DNA of 64,000 nt from an uncultured Lactobacillus sp. (GCA_947565635.1 CANOGU010000010.1:1-64000); one strand, 5' to 3'; positions 1 to 9,703 are shown, counted from the first letter of the stretch. Numbers and translations: made by a program. Notes: generated from the letters alone by a model not told the origin.

Positions 1-1110
1 GTAACTCAGTGTCAATGAGTGAAAGCTTAAGTAACTCAGTAAGCATGAGTGAAAGCTTAAGTAACTCAGTGTCAATGAGTGAGAGCTTGAGTAACTCAGT
101 AAGCATGAGTGAAAGCTTGAGTAACTCAGTAAGTATGAGTGAGAGCTTGAGTAACTCAGTAAGTATGAGTGAAAGTTTAAGTAACTCAGTAAGCATGAGC
201 GAAAGTTTGAGCAACTCAGTAAGTATGAGTGAGAGCTTGAGTAACTCAGTAAGTATGAGTGAGAGTTTGAGTAACTCGGTAAGTATGAGTGATAGTTTGA
301 GCAACTCAGTAAGTATGAGTGAGAGCTTGAGCAACTCAGTATCAATGAGCGAGAGCTTAAGTAACTCAGTAAGCATGAGTGAAAGTCTAAGTAACTCAGT
401 GTCAATGAGTGAAAGCTTATCTAACTCAGTAAGTATGAGCGAGAGCTTGAGTAACTCAGTAAGTATGAGTGAGAGCTTGAGTAACTCAGTAAGTATGAGT
501 GAGAGCCTAAGCAACTCGGTATCAATGAGCGAAAGCTTATCTAACTCAGTGTCAATGAGTGAAAGCCTAAGCAACTCAGTGTCAATAAGTGAAATTTTAT
601 CTAACTCAGTATCAATGAGTGACAGCTTAAGTAACTCAGTAAGCATGAGCGAAAGCTTAAGTAACTCAGTATCAATGAGTGAAAGTCTAAGTAACTCAGT
701 AAGCATGAGTGAGAGCTTATCTAACTCAGTATCGATGAGCGAAAGCCTAAGCAACTCAGTATCAATGAGCGAGAGCTTAAGTAACTCAGTAAGTATGAGT
801 GACAGCTTGAGTAACTCAGTATCAATGAGTGAAAGTTTGAGTAACTCAGTAAGCATGAGTGAGAGCTTATCTAACTCAGTATCAATGAGTGAAAGTCTAA
901 GTAACTCAGTAAGTATGAGTGAAAGCCTAAGTAACTCAGTAAGCATGAGCGAAAGCTTATCTAACTCAGTATCAATGAGTGAAAGCTTAAGCAACTCAGT
1001 AAGCATGAGTGAAAGTCTAAGTAACTCAGTAAGTATGAGCGAGAGCTTAAGTAACTCGGTATCAATGAGTGACAGCCTAAGCAACTCAGTAAGTATGAGT
1101 GAGAGTCAAT
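1..1110 (+). repeat. Tandem 30-bp repeat array coding SMSESLSNSV
   Basis: The 30-bp unit repeats in register with the reading frame, two units per 60 bases, about 36-37 times. The protein sequence is almost constant (E/D exchange at one position; one divergent unit near 594 reads SISEILSNSV). The DNA varies synonymously: serine is AGT, AGC or TCA, and leucine is TTA, TTG or CTA. This is the stalk of the adhesin and is expected to vary in copy number between strains. Confidence 0.95.
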
Positions 1111-1397
1111 CTAGCTCAACAAGTACGATAACTTCAACAAATAGTACTAACAATAATGGTTCTAAAGTAACGCCAAACAATAGTGGTGCTAAATCTACAA
1201 TTTCTACTAATACACTTAAGTCTCAACATGAAAATGCTGAATCTGTAGATAAGACAGTTAAGAGACATCACCGTAGAGGTAAATTGCCTCAAACAGGAGC
1301 AGAATCAAGTTCTAATTTATTAGGATTAATGATTACTGCTTTAGGTGGATTGCTTGGCTTCAGACGTAAGAAACGTAAAGATGGAGATAAAGATTAA
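1..1397 (+). CDS. Serine-rich repeat LPXTG surface adhesin, C-terminal part (5' truncated by window)
   Basis: The frame is open from the first complete codon at position 3, so the gene starts left of the window. About 36-37 copies of the decapeptide SMSESLSNSV run to about position 1110. A Ser/Thr/Asn-rich, then basic, spacer follows. The sorting signal is LPQTG at 1284-1298, then a hydrophobic segment (LLGLMITALGGLLGF) and a positive tail (RRKKRK). Known of the family: such proteins are exported by SecA2/SecY2, heavily O-glycosylated on serine, and attached to peptidoglycan by sortase A. The two glycosyltransferases just downstream fit that role. Only the stalk and anchor are visible, so the ligand cannot be guessed. 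Confidence 0.93.
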   Translation, partial: NSVSMSESLSNSVSMSESLSNSVSMSESLSNSVSMSESLSNSVSMSESLSNSVSMSESLSNSVSMSESLSNSVSMSESLSNSVSMSESLSNSVSMSDSLSNSVSMSESLSNSVSMSESLSNSVSMSESLSNSVSMSESLSNSVSMSESLSNSVSMSESLSNSVSMSESLSNSVSMSESLSNSVSMSESLSNSVSISEILSNSVSMSDSLSNSVSMSESLSNSVSMSESLSNSVSMSESLSNSVSMSESLSNSVSMSESLSNSVSMSDSLSNSVSMSESLSNSVSMSESLSNSVSMSESLSNSVSMSESLSNSVSMSESLSNSVSMSESLSNSVSMSESLSNSVSMSESLSNSVSMSDSLSNSVSMSESQSSSTSTITSTNSTNNNGSKVTPNNSGAKSTISTNTLKSQHENAESVDKTVKRHHRRGKLPQTGAESSSNLLGLMITALGGLLGFRRKKRKDGDKD

Positions 1398-1418
1398 TAA
1401 ATCTTAAAGATAATAAAT

Positions 1419-1460
1419 AAAGCCTCGACTTCCTTTTTTGGAAACTCGAGGCTTTGTTGT
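1419..1460 (+). terminator. Rho-independent terminator of the adhesin gene
   Basis: A perfect 10-bp stem AAAGCCTCGA (1419-1428) / TCGAGGCTTT (1446-1455) is followed by a T-rich stretch. It lies 22 bp after the adhesin stop codon. Confidence 0.85.
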
Positions 1461-1551
1461 TATTAATATGAAAAGAAACGTAAATACTAAGCTATAATAG
1501 ATTTAAATATGTTGTAACCAATGTAGCAAGAAAGCAATGAGAGGACAGCGC

Positions 1552-2430
1552 ATGGAAAAAATCTCAGTAATTATCCCGGTATATAATGATGAAGAATATT
1601 TAGCTCAATGTTTGGACAGTGTCTTAAGACAGACTTATTCTAATCTTGAAATTATTTTAGTAGACGATGGATCTACAGATAGTACACCTGAATTATGTGA
1701 AAAATACCGTGAAAAATATGCCAACATAAGAATTTTACACAAGAAAAATGGTGGAGTAGGCTCAAGCCGTAATGCTGGTCTTGAAATGGCAACGGGTGAA
1801 TATGTTTTATTTGTAGATCATGATGATCTGCTGAGTGAAACTCATATTGAAGAACTTTATAAGCTGTTGAAAAAGAATGATGCAGATATTGCTGTAGGAA
1901 ATTTTAATCATTTCATTGAAGAAAAAAGAGCATATGGGATTTGGCTTAAAGAAGATGATTACTTTGAAAAGACCTACACTCCAGAAGAATGGTTTACTGT
2001 AGAATACGAGACGGTACCTTATAATATGTCGATCATTTTTGCTGTGCCATGGGCAAAATTATATAAAAAATCTCTTTTTGAAAATATAGTTTATCCTATT
2101 AATGCTCGTGTAGAAGATGATCTAACTACATGGAAAATATACCTATTAGCAGATAAAATTGCGTATATGAATAAGGCTATTTATACGCACCGAATTTTTG
2201 AAAATAGTGTGTCTGCGCAGGCTAATAAGACTGCAGTTTTTCCTTTAGAAGCTGTAGAAGAGAGAATAGGCTTGCTAAGCCAGCTTGGTTTTGACATTAC
2301 TAGGGAAATAGGTGCATATCGCTATCGGTTACAGATTTGTATCGATACAGCGTTAAAGGATGGAGATTACTTGAAATATCGTAATGCCAAGCAAAAGATG
2401 GCGATCTTGAAGAAGTACAAGAAAATATAA
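1552..2430 (+). CDS. Glycosyltransferase family 2 (GT-A fold)
   Basis: This is a 292-residue GT-A enzyme. The N-terminus has the family 2 nucleotide-sugar fold (ISVIIPVYNDEEYL, VDDGSTDST) and a DxD-type motif (DHDD). It probably transfers a sugar in the cytoplasm before export of the adhesin. ATG 1552 is preferred to ATG 1537 because AGAGGA sits about 7 nt upstream of 1552, and the residues before it are not part of the GT2 core. It lies directly downstream of the serine-rich repeat adhesin, where accessory glycosyltransferases are usual. The sugar donor and acceptor are not readable. Confidence 0.85.
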   Translation: MEKISVIIPVYNDEEYLAQCLDSVLRQTYSNLEIILVDDGSTDSTPELCEKYREKYANIRILHKKNGGVGSSRNAGLEMATGEYVLFVDHDDLLSETHIEELYKLLKKNDADIAVGNFNHFIEEKRAYGIWLKEDDYFEKTYTPEEWFTVEYETVPYNMSIIFAVPWAKLYKKSLFENIVYPINARVEDDLTTWKIYLLADKIAYMNKAIYTHRIFENSVSAQANKTAVFPLEAVEERIGLLSQLGFDITREIGAYRYRLQICIDTALKDGDYLKYRNAKQKMAILKKYKKI

Positions 2431-2443
2431 TTGAATAAAAATA

Positions 2444-2481
2444 AAACTCTCTGAGATAGATAAAATTCTCAGGGAGTTTTT
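2444..2481. terminator. Bidirectional terminator between convergent glycosyltransferase genes
   Basis: A 13-bp stem with one G-T pair (AAACTCTCTGAGA / TCTCAGGGAGTTT) has T-runs on both strands, between the stop codons of the convergent genes at 2430 and 2484. Confidence 0.8.
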
Positions 2482-2483
2482 AG

Positions 2484-3497
2484 TTAATTATTGTATTGAG
2501 CTTTTACCACAGCGTCAACTAATGCTTTTTTAGTAAAGTAACCATTACGAATTAAACTACCAAAATTATTAACACTATCAATCATTTGTCTATAATCTTC
2601 ATCACTAGTTTGAAGAACTTTGGCTTGAGCTTCGTCTAAACTGTCAGCAATAATGCCTAGATGTTTGTTTTTTATAGTTTCGGCTTCTGGAGTAGTGCTA
2701 TTTACGATAATTGGCAAACCTGCTGCTAAGTAGGTACTAAGTTTATAAGAAGCATTTACTTTCATATATTCAGACCAATATGGCTCTTCAGACCAAACTA
2801 AGCCGAATCCACCAGTTTGTCGTAGTTCTTCTAATAAAACAGGATCATGTTTCCAGCCAGTAAGTTCAACATTGTGTTCAGAATCATTATTTGCAGGGTC
2901 TGAATAAACTTTTAATTTAATATTTTGACAGTTCCAAGTTTTAACAAAATCAAATTTGTCCGCATTGCCAGCGAAATTAATTACTTTATTATTTTCAGGG
3001 GTAATGAAGTAGTTAACAGTTGCTGGATGATCCCAAAAATGTTGAACCACATATGGCTTTTCTTTTAAGCCGTTTTCTCTTAAAAGATTATACATTTTTT
3101 TCGATGGGACAATTAAAACGTCAGCCTTGTTATAGTAATCGATATATTGAGGCATGAGATAGCGATTAACTTCAAACATTAGGGGAATTACATCATGAAT
3201 AAAGATGATTTTTTTAATATTAGGATAAAGATTGATATGGTCAATCAGTGCTTGATCCCATTCAATCGCGATCCAACTAGGAGATTGAAAAATGACAGTA
3301 TCACCACCGTTAAGAGAAGCAATAATCCCATCAAAACGGGTGCTTCTTGCTTGTAGTGGTTCTTCTGTCCAATGATAAACATAAATTCCAAATTCATTCA
3401 TGCCTAGTTGTTTTGCAAAATCTACAACCATATTTTGGGCATTCTGAGCTACGCTATTCATAGCCATTCCATTTATATTTGTAATATGAACCGTCAT
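2484..3497 (-). CDS. Gtf3-like accessory glycosyltransferase of the adhesin glycosylation pathway
   Basis: This 337-residue protein resembles the Gtf3/GlfT-like family that adds a second sugar to serine-rich repeat proteins (GT-B like, dimeric or tetrameric in known members). Visible family features are the N-terminal VHITNINGMAMNSVAQ, a central IIFIHDVIPLMFE, and a C-terminal sugar-nucleotide region (YKLSTYLAAGLPIIV). AAGGAG lies 7 nt before ATG 3497. The location next to the repeat adhesin and a GT2 enzyme supports the role. The specific sugar (glucose, galactofuranose or other) is not determined. Confidence 0.78.
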   Translation of the reverse strand: MTVHITNINGMAMNSVAQNAQNMVVDFAKQLGMNEFGIYVYHWTEEPLQARSTRFDGIIASLNGGDTVIFQSPSWIAIEWDQALIDHINLYPNIKKIIFIHDVIPLMFEVNRYLMPQYIDYYNKADVLIVPSKKMYNLLRENGLKEKPYVVQHFWDHPATVNYFITPENNKVINFAGNADKFDFVKTWNCQNIKLKVYSDPANNDSEHNVELTGWKHDPVLLEELRQTGGFGLVWSEEPYWSEYMKVNASYKLSTYLAAGLPIIVNSTTPEAETIKNKHLGIIADSLDEAQAKVLQTSDEDYRQMIDSVNNFGSLIRNGYFTKKALVDAVVKAQYNN

Positions 3498-3796
3498 TAT
3501 ATGTCTCCTTAGAACTTCTTCTTTCCTTAATTATAAGTATAAGAAAGAAAAAAATTTTTTACAATACACGCCTTATGTAATTAATGAGATAGTATTAAAA
3601 AAACAGACTTAAAGGCCAGATAAAACATTATCTATAGTTTTCATCTATAGATAAAGATAGATATCGAATATTTCGCATATAATTAAAATCAAAGTATAGT
3701 TAATTATGAATTTGAAAGTTTCTTTAAGGAGAACTTGAAATAACTTTTAAGAATATGATTGAAATAAAAGCTTAGCTTGGATTAGTTTTTTTGTAT
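3498..3796. other. 299-bp AT-rich intergenic region with one inverted repeat
   Basis: No gene was seen in this stretch on either strand. It holds the upstream region of the minus-strand glycosyltransferase and the downstream region of the LtrA-like gene. The only clear structure is a perfect 10-bp inverted repeat, TTATCTATAG (3628-3637) and CTATAGATAA (3645-3654), with a 7-nt loop and no GC-rich stem or T-run. That looks more like an operator than a terminator. Confidence 0.5.
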
Positions 3797-4456
3797 TTAA
3801 TTTTGATAAAGCAGTCTAACTTTCATCCCTGCATTAAATACTCCAATGACTGCACTACATGAGACAATTCCGAATAAATAAGGATTGCTTAGAAAAATAG
3901 CATAACCAAGCAAGTGAGAGAAAATAATAGGATGTTTTTTAGTATATTTACCAGTAAAACTTGGTAAAATCCAGCTAATAATGATTCCTAAAAATGCGAC
4001 TAATCGACCTAAACTTGTGTTAAAAAGATCACCTACTAATAAGATAAGAGTTCTAAATGTTAAAATGCTGCAAAAAGACTTAGCAATATTTTTATCATTT
4101 GAATTAGATGATTTAAAGAAAACAATTAGATATTGCAGAAAGAGTGTAAAAGAAAGCGGACTAGCAGCAAGGAAAAAGGTAGTTAAATCTTTTGAACTAG
4201 TATTGGTAAAGGAATTGGACATATATAGCAAAATCATCATATCAATGAAATAAAAAGTAATATCTGCCCAACTAGATGGGCCATACCGGTTAGTAAAAAC
4301 TGACTGGAACATCCAAGAATTAATAAAGACAATAACGATAACTGCAAAAATTAAAAATGAGATAGGCAAAATGGTGCCGTGATGTAAATGATGAATCAAA
4401 CTCGTTGCTTGCGAGATCATATAAGTAAACACAAGATCATAAAATAATTCAATCAT
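3797..4456 (-). CDS. LtrA-family membrane protein, short form, probably degraded
   Basis: The N-terminus IELFYDLVFTYMISQAT is the hallmark of LtrA (low temperature requirement A) membrane proteins, followed by about six hydrophobic segments. Known members are about 350-400 residues; this frame gives 219. ATG 4456 has no ribosome binding site. In-frame codons just upstream encode KRVS, which continues the family motif (RVS-x-IELFYDLVF), and an AAAGGA box stands about 9 nt before an ATA codon further upstream. This suggests the original ATG became ATA. The C-terminal half typical of the family is missing. It is possibly a pseudogene; the function of the family is poorly known. Confidence 0.55.
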   Translation of the reverse strand: MIELFYDLVFTYMISQATSLIHHLHHGTILPISFLIFAVIVIVFINSWMFQSVFTNRYGPSSWADITFYFIDMMILLYMSNSFTNTSSKDLTTFFLAASPLSFTLFLQYLIVFFKSSNSNDKNIAKSFCSILTFRTLILLVGDLFNTSLGRLVAFLGIIISWILPSFTGKYTKKHPIIFSHLLGYAIFLSNPYLFGIVSCSAVIGVFNAGMKVRLLYQN

Positions 4457-4598
4457 TGAGACACGTTTTGTTAATATATTAGGTATTGTATGAAATCCTT
4501 TCTTACTGAATAACTGCTATTATTATAAAGTAAAAGAGAAAAATATAGTGGAAGAAATTAATTTTATATTCTTAGATGCTAAAACTAGACAAAATAAA

Positions 4599-4637
4599 AA
4601 ATCATTCAGAAAGCAATAAAAGCAATCTGAATGATTT
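4599..4637 (-). terminator. Terminator of pepC
   Basis: A perfect 12-bp stem AAATCATTCAGA / TCTGAATGATTT with a T-run when read on the minus strand, starting just after the pepC stop codon. Confidence 0.85.
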
Positions 4638-4643
4638 TTATTT

Positions 4644-5993
4644 CTAATAATTATTAGCTAAAGCACCCATTGGATCCCAAGGAAGTAATTGAATTGGATC
4701 TTTACTGCCTTCTTCAAAAGTCTTCCTCAAGTCATCACTAAGGTATTTCTTGTTGATAACTGCCTGGTAAACAAACTTATCGAACCAGCTGTCACTCATT
4801 ACAAAGTAACCTTTAAATCCAGGCTTTTCACCCCAAGAATTTTCAATCTTCCACTTAGTTGGCTTGCCATCTACTAAATCAACACCTGTAATAACCATTG
4901 CATGGTCCATCATACTTTCGCCTGAGTCAAGCATGTCAGCTTTAGACATTTCAAAGTCAACATCAAATAAGTCATCACGTTTGTATAGTTCAGTATCAAG
5001 TAATCCAGCTTGACGTTCAGAGTCTTTAACAACGTTTGATCCAAACCAAACAACTTCACCATTTTTAAGTTGAGTGATAATCAAATCTTTCATTTCGTCA
5101 ATTGGTAAGTTTAAGTGACGTACTTGACGTCCACCTTCCACATTTCCTAAGTATTCAACCGAAAATACCTTGTGGAAAGGCTTGTCTTTAGTTGGTGCAT
5201 TAATTGTGGAAATGTATTCACTTAAGTCCCAACCAACATACTTTTTAAAGAAGTCTTGTGGACTTAAGGCTGCATCTCTATGGTAGTTACCATCATCATC
5301 TTTGTATTCAAAATCAAAAGTTTTAGGTGGAACACCAAGAGAAATAGCTAAAATACGGTAAACTTCTTTAAGCATTTCGTTTTTGCGTTCTTGAACTTCT
5401 TCTTCACTCTTTCCATCTTGAACCATCTTACGTAATTCAAGACCATCTTTTCTAAGAAGGGTATTTAGAGTGTCATTTAAAGCACTTGAATTAGTTGCAT
5501 TAGCAGTTTCTGGGTAAACTTTCTTTGGAACAATACCATATTTTTCAATTATTCCGCAAAGCATATCCCATTGACCACCGTCTTGTTGTGGGGTTGCAAA
5601 TAGGAAAGCAACTTTACGATCGCCTAAGTCTTTATCAGCAGTAGCAATCACGTTTTCAAAGAACCAGTTTGACTTTTCAAATTTGTCCCAGAAGTTAGTG
5701 TAATTTTGAGATAATTCAAAGTCCTTAATTTTGAAGTTCTTTTGAATTGAATGACGCATTGTGTTTAAAGCACTGAACATCCAGCAACGGCCAGATTGTT
5801 TTTGGTTAGCAACTTTACCAGTATCAATTTCAATTGAAAAAGTTGGGTCTAAGTCAATCTTAGTTTGTAGATTTTGACTAGCTTTAAAAATACCATTTTC
5901 TTGAGCAGCACGAGCCGCAATTTTGTTAGCTTTACTTGAGTTAAAGTCATTTTCGAAATTATTAATAAGATCGTTTGTGATTTCCTTGCTCAT
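4644..5993 (-). CDS. pepC: Aminopeptidase C (bleomycin-hydrolase family, peptidase C1B)
   Basis: This 449-residue cytoplasmic cysteine aminopeptidase releases N-terminal amino acids from peptides taken up by Opp/Dpp systems. The catalytic cysteine is in QKQSGRCWMFSALN (near residue 70), the histidine in DHAMVITGVD, and the asparagine in KIENSWG, the papain-like triad. Its length matches lactobacillar PepC and it begins MSKEIT, unlike the shorter PepE/PepG paralogues. AAGGAGG lies 5 nt before the ATG. It is monocistronic, with its own terminator. Confidence 0.93.
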   Translation of the reverse strand: MSKEITNDLINNFENDFNSSKANKIAARAAQENGIFKASQNLQTKIDLDPTFSIEIDTGKVANQKQSGRCWMFSALNTMRHSIQKNFKIKDFELSQNYTNFWDKFEKSNWFFENVIATADKDLGDRKVAFLFATPQQDGGQWDMLCGIIEKYGIVPKKVYPETANATNSSALNDTLNTLLRKDGLELRKMVQDGKSEEEVQERKNEMLKEVYRILAISLGVPPKTFDFEYKDDDGNYHRDAALSPQDFFKKYVGWDLSEYISTINAPTKDKPFHKVFSVEYLGNVEGGRQVRHLNLPIDEMKDLIITQLKNGEVVWFGSNVVKDSERQAGLLDTELYKRDDLFDVDFEMSKADMLDSGESMMDHAMVITGVDLVDGKPTKWKIENSWGEKPGFKGYFVMSDSWFDKFVYQAVINKKYLSDDLRKTFEEGSKDPIQLLPWDPMGALANNY

Positions 5994-6174
5994 AAGATCC
6001 TCCTTAATTAGAAAAAGCTTAATTATATTTTAGCTTAAATTAAAGATAGTCGTCTAGTACTTGAAAAAAGAATATCTGACCTAAAAAAATAGGTGCTTTT
6101 TTCGTATATATAATTAGGGACATCTTACAATAATTAACGTAAAATATAGGTCTAGGAAAAAGAGGGGAAGAATA

Positions 6175-6726
6175 ATGAAAAAACGTGGTTTTGAAATAGT
6201 ATCTAAGTATCGTAATGCTGGTCTTAGCTTGCCTCAACGTCAAACGATTGCTAGTGCAGGTTATGACTTTGAGTGTGCACAAGACATAGTTTTGCCATCT
6301 ATTTGGTGTATGAACTTCGTAAGAATTTTTAGATTAATTAGAAATAGTCATGAATTAAATGAGCGAGATTTAGAATTAGCAGAAAAAGTATTGAAACCTT
6401 TTTTGGTGCCTACTGGTATTAAAGCTTACATGCCAGAAGATGAAGTCTTAATTTTAGCTAATCGTTCATCTAATACTTATAAACGTAATGTCACCTTGCC
6501 TAATGGAATTGGTGTAATTGACAGTGATTATTACAATAATGAAAAAAATGAGGGGGAAATTTATTTCCAATTGGTTAATTATGGAGTTCGTCCCTTAAAG
6601 ATCAAAAAGGGTGAACGAATTGGTCAAGGAATTTTTATGCCCTACTTAAAAGCTGATAATGATAAACCAGTTCAAAGACAACGTCTTGGTGGTTTTGGTT
6701 CTTCTGGAACAAGGAATAAAGAATAA
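6175..6726 (+). CDS. dut: dUTP diphosphatase
   Basis: This 183-residue trimeric dUTPase hydrolyses dUTP to dUMP and pyrophosphate, keeping uracil out of DNA. The family motifs appear in order: AGYDFECAQD (motif I), NRSSNTYK (II), NGIGVIDSDYYN (III, normally DYRGE), KKGERIGQ (IV) and RLGGFGSSGTR (V, P-loop-like). About 40 extra residues lie between motifs I and II, as in several lactic-acid-bacterial homologues. AGAGGGGAAGAAT lies upstream of the ATG. It overlaps radA by 1 nt, so the two are probably co-transcribed. Confidence 0.93.
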   Translation: MKKRGFEIVSKYRNAGLSLPQRQTIASAGYDFECAQDIVLPSIWCMNFVRIFRLIRNSHELNERDLELAEKVLKPFLVPTGIKAYMPEDEVLILANRSSNTYKRNVTLPNGIGVIDSDYYNNEKNEGEIYFQLVNYGVRPLKIKKGERIGQGIFMPYLKADNDKPVQRQRLGGFGSSGTRNKE

Positions 6727-8105
6727 TGGCAAAAGTAAAAACACGTTATAAATGTCGTAATTGTGGTTATATTTCAGCTTCTTATTTAGGTAGATGTCCA
6801 AATTGTGGTGCCTGGAATCAATTTGAAGAAGAAACACAAGAAGTTAGAAAAGTTTCAACTAAGGCTACCGCTAGCCGTTTAATGACAAAAATTGGAAATA
6901 ATGATCCAGTAAAATTAAATGAAGTAAGGGCTGAAAAGGAGAAAAGAATTGTAACTCCTTTTGAAGAATTAAATCGTGTTTTAGGAGGGGGAATTGTCTC
7001 AGGATCCTTGGTTTTGATCGGTGGAGATCCTGGAATTGGGAAATCTACCTTAATGCTTCAAATTACCGGAGCTTTGGCCAAAGAACACAGTGTTTTATAT
7101 GTTTCAGGTGAAGAGTCGGCTAGTCAAATAAAGATGCGAGCAGACCGGTTAGGGGTAAGCAATAGTGGGATCTTGCTTTATCCTGAAACAAATATGCAGA
7201 ATATACGTGAGCAAATCAATGAAATTAAACCAGACTTTTTAGTAATTGATTCTATTCAAACAATGAATGAACCATCCCTTGATTCAATGGTGGGTTCAGC
7301 TTCTCAAGTTCGTGAGGTAACTAGTGAATTAATGAAGATTGCTAAAAATGATCAAATTACTACCTTTGTTATTGGACACGTGACTAAAGAAGGAGCAATC
7401 GCTGGTCCAAAGATTATGGAGCATATGGTTGATACTGTTCTTTATTTTGAAGGCGACGGACACCATTCTTACCGAATTTTAAGATCAGTTAAAAATCGTT
7501 TCGGAGCAGCTAACGAGATTGGTATGTTTGAAATGAAAAATGAAGGGTTAACTGAGATAAATAATCCTTCTGCAATCTTTTTAGATGAAAGATTACCTAA
7601 TTCAACTGGTTCAGCAGTTGTAGTTTCTCTTGAAGGAACTAGACCACTCCTTGCAGATATTCAGGCTTTAGTGACCCCTACAGCTTTTGGTTATGCAAAA
7701 AGAACAACTTCGGGTTTAGATTTCAATCGTGTAGCTCTTTTATTAGCAGTTTTAGAAAAGCGTGGCAATTTAATGCTTCAAAATCAAGATGCATTTTTAA
7801 CTGCAACTGGTGGGATAAAATTAAATGAGCCAGCAATTGATTTAGCAATTTGTATGGCTGTGGCATCCAGTTATAAAAATAAAGAAATTTCTTCTACAGA
7901 TTGCTTTGTAGGTGAGGTTGGTTTAGCTGGAGAAATTAGAAGAGTAAATCAAATTGATTCAAGAGTAAAAGAAGCTGCTAAGGTTGGGTTTAAGAGAATT
8001 TTTATTCCTAAACATAATCTGACTTCTGAATTAAAAAATAATTCTAATATTGAAGTAATCGGAGTATCAAGTTTGCCACAAGTTTTAAAACTTGTTTTTA
8101 ACTAG
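6726..8105 (+). CDS. radA: DNA repair protein RadA (Sms)
   Basis: This 459-residue RecA-like ATPase promotes branch migration in recombination and, in streptococci, transformation. An N-terminal zinc finger (CRNCGY...CPNCG) is followed by Walker A GGDPGIGKST near residue 96, the RadA-specific KNRFG motif, and a C-terminal Lon-protease-like domain. It follows dut with a 1-nt stop/start overlap. Confidence 0.97.
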   Translation: MAKVKTRYKCRNCGYISASYLGRCPNCGAWNQFEEETQEVRKVSTKATASRLMTKIGNNDPVKLNEVRAEKEKRIVTPFEELNRVLGGGIVSGSLVLIGGDPGIGKSTLMLQITGALAKEHSVLYVSGEESASQIKMRADRLGVSNSGILLYPETNMQNIREQINEIKPDFLVIDSIQTMNEPSLDSMVGSASQVREVTSELMKIAKNDQITTFVIGHVTKEGAIAGPKIMEHMVDTVLYFEGDGHHSYRILRSVKNRFGAANEIGMFEMKNEGLTEINNPSAIFLDERLPNSTGSAVVVSLEGTRPLLADIQALVTPTAFGYAKRTTSGLDFNRVALLLAVLEKRGNLMLQNQDAFLTATGGIKLNEPAIDLAICMAVASSYKNKEISSTDCFVGEVGLAGEIRRVNQIDSRVKEAAKVGFKRIFIPKHNLTSELKNNSNIEVIGVSSLPQVLKLVFN

Positions 8106-8186
8106 AAGATGGATTGAACTTTTGCTCGTTAAAAGTTACACTTAAATGGATGAATTTTAATAAATTTTGAAAGAGGCGCTTTAATT

Positions 8187-9686
8187 TTGGCAAAACAAAA
8201 AATCCGCGTTCGTTACGCACCAAGTCCAACAGGTCACTTGCACATTGGTAACGCACGTACTGCATTATTTAACTATCTATTTGCACGTCACAATAAAGGG
8301 ACAATGGTCTTAAGAATTGAAGATACGGACCAAAAACGTAACGTTGAAGGTGGTTCTAAGTCCCAAATGGAAAACTTGCACTGGTTAGGTATTGACTGGG
8401 ATGAAGGTCCTGATAAGGGTGGCGACTTTGGCCCTTACCGCCAATCAGAGCGTAAAGATATTTACAATAAGTACATTAAGCAATTAATTGACGAAGGTAA
8501 GGCTTACTACTCATACAAGACTGAAGAAGAACTTGAAGCACAACGTGAAGAACAACGTGCAATGGGTATTGCTCCTCACTATACTTACGAATATGAAGGT
8601 ATGACTGCTGATGAGATTAAACAAGCTCAAGCAGATGCAGAGGCAAAGGGCTTAAAGCCAGTTGTTCGTATTCATATTCCAGAAAATAGAACTTATGCTT
8701 GGGATGATATGGTTAAAGGCAAGGTGTCATTTGAATCTGATACTATTGGTGGCGACTTTGTTATCCAAAAACGTGATGGTATGCCAACTTATAACTTTGC
8801 CGTTGTAATTGATGACCATTTAATGGAAATTACTCACGTTCTTAGAGGAGACGACCACGTAGCTAATACTCCTAAGCAATTAGTAGTTTATGAAGCACTT
8901 GGTTGGGAACCACCTAAGTTTGGTCACATGACTTTGATCATTAACTCTGAGACTGGTAAGAAGCTTTCTAAGCGTGATGAATCAGTTCTTCAATTTATTG
9001 AACAATATCGTGATCTTGGTTACTTACCAGAAGCAATGTTTAACTTCATTACTTTACTTGGTTGGTCACCTGTTGGTGAAAGTGAAATTTTCTCACAAAG
9101 AGAATTAATTAAATCATTTGATCCTAAGCGTTTATCTAAATCACCAGCTGCTTTTGATCAAAAGAAGCTTGAATGGATCAACAACCAATACGTAAAGAAA
9201 GCAGATCGTGATGTTTTATTAGATCTTGCTTTAAATAATTTGCAAGAAGCTGGTTTAGTTGATAAAGAAATTTCACCTGAAAAGATGGAATGGGTTCGTC
9301 AATTAGTAAATATCTACGCTGTGCAAATGTCTTACACTAAGCAAATTGTAGATATTACTAAGATCTTCTTTGAAGAAGCTCCAGAATTATCTGATGCAGA
9401 AATTGAAGAAATTAAAAAAGACGATGCACGTCCAGTAATTGAAGAATTTAAGAAGCAACTAAATGCTATTCCTCGCTTTACTGCAGTTCAAGTTATGAAT
9501 GCAATCCAAGCTACTCGTCGGGAAACTGGTGTAAAGGGTAGAAAATTATTCATGCCAATTAGAATTGCTGCTACTCGTTCAATGGTTGGACCTGGTATTG
9601 GTGAAGCGATTGAATTAATGGATAAAGAAAAAGTTAATAAACACATTGACTTGACTTTGAAGCAATTAAGCGATTTAGGTCTTTAA
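8187..9686 (+). CDS. gltX: Glutamyl-tRNA synthetase
   Basis: This 499-residue class I synthetase charges tRNA-Glu, and probably tRNA-Gln for later amidation. The HIGH motif is in [13 protein letters not shown] near the N-terminus, and the KMSKS equivalent is [10 protein letters not shown]. The start is a TTG codon at 8187 preceded by AGAGG; no in-frame ATG fits the conserved N-terminus. No T-box was seen in the 81-bp gap after radA. The radA-gltX-cysS-mrnC-rlmB order matches the Bacillus arrangement. Confidence 0.97.
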   Translation: MAKQKIRVRYAPSPTGHLHIGNARTALFNYLFARHNKGTMVLRIEDTDQKRNVEGGSKSQMENLHWLGIDWDEGPDKGGDFGPYRQSERKDIYNKYIKQLIDEGKAYYSYKTEEELEAQREEQRAMGIAPHYTYEYEGMTADEIKQAQADAEAKGLKPVVRIHIPENRTYAWDDMVKGKVSFESDTIGGDFVIQKRDGMPTYNFAVVIDDHLMEITHVLRGDDHVANTPKQLVVYEALGWEPPKFGHMTLIINSETGKKLSKRDESVLQFIEQYRDLGYLPEAMFNFITLLGWSPVGESEIFSQRELIKSFDPKRLSKSPAAFDQKKLEWINNQYVKKADRDVLLDLALNNLQEAGLVDKEISPEKMEWVRQLVNIYAVQMSYTKQIVDITKIFFEEAPELSDAEIEEIKKDDARPVIEEFKKQLNAIPRFTAVQVMNAIQATRRETGVKGRKLFMPIRIAATRSMVGPGIGEAIELMDKEKVNKHIDLTLKQLSDLGL

Positions 9687-9703
9687 TTATTTCTAATACA
9701 GTT

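Noticed and set aside
1..1110. Regular 30-bp repeats that could suggest a CRISPR array
   Set aside because: The units are contiguous without spacers, in frame, and code a serine-rich stalk ending in an LPXTG anchor.
3981..4253. Plus-strand open frame of 90 codons
   Set aside because: It is opposite to the LtrA-like gene, has no ribosome binding site and no family likeness.
8106..8186. T-box riboswitch before gltX
   Set aside because: The 81-bp gap is too short and has no T-box core or terminator.
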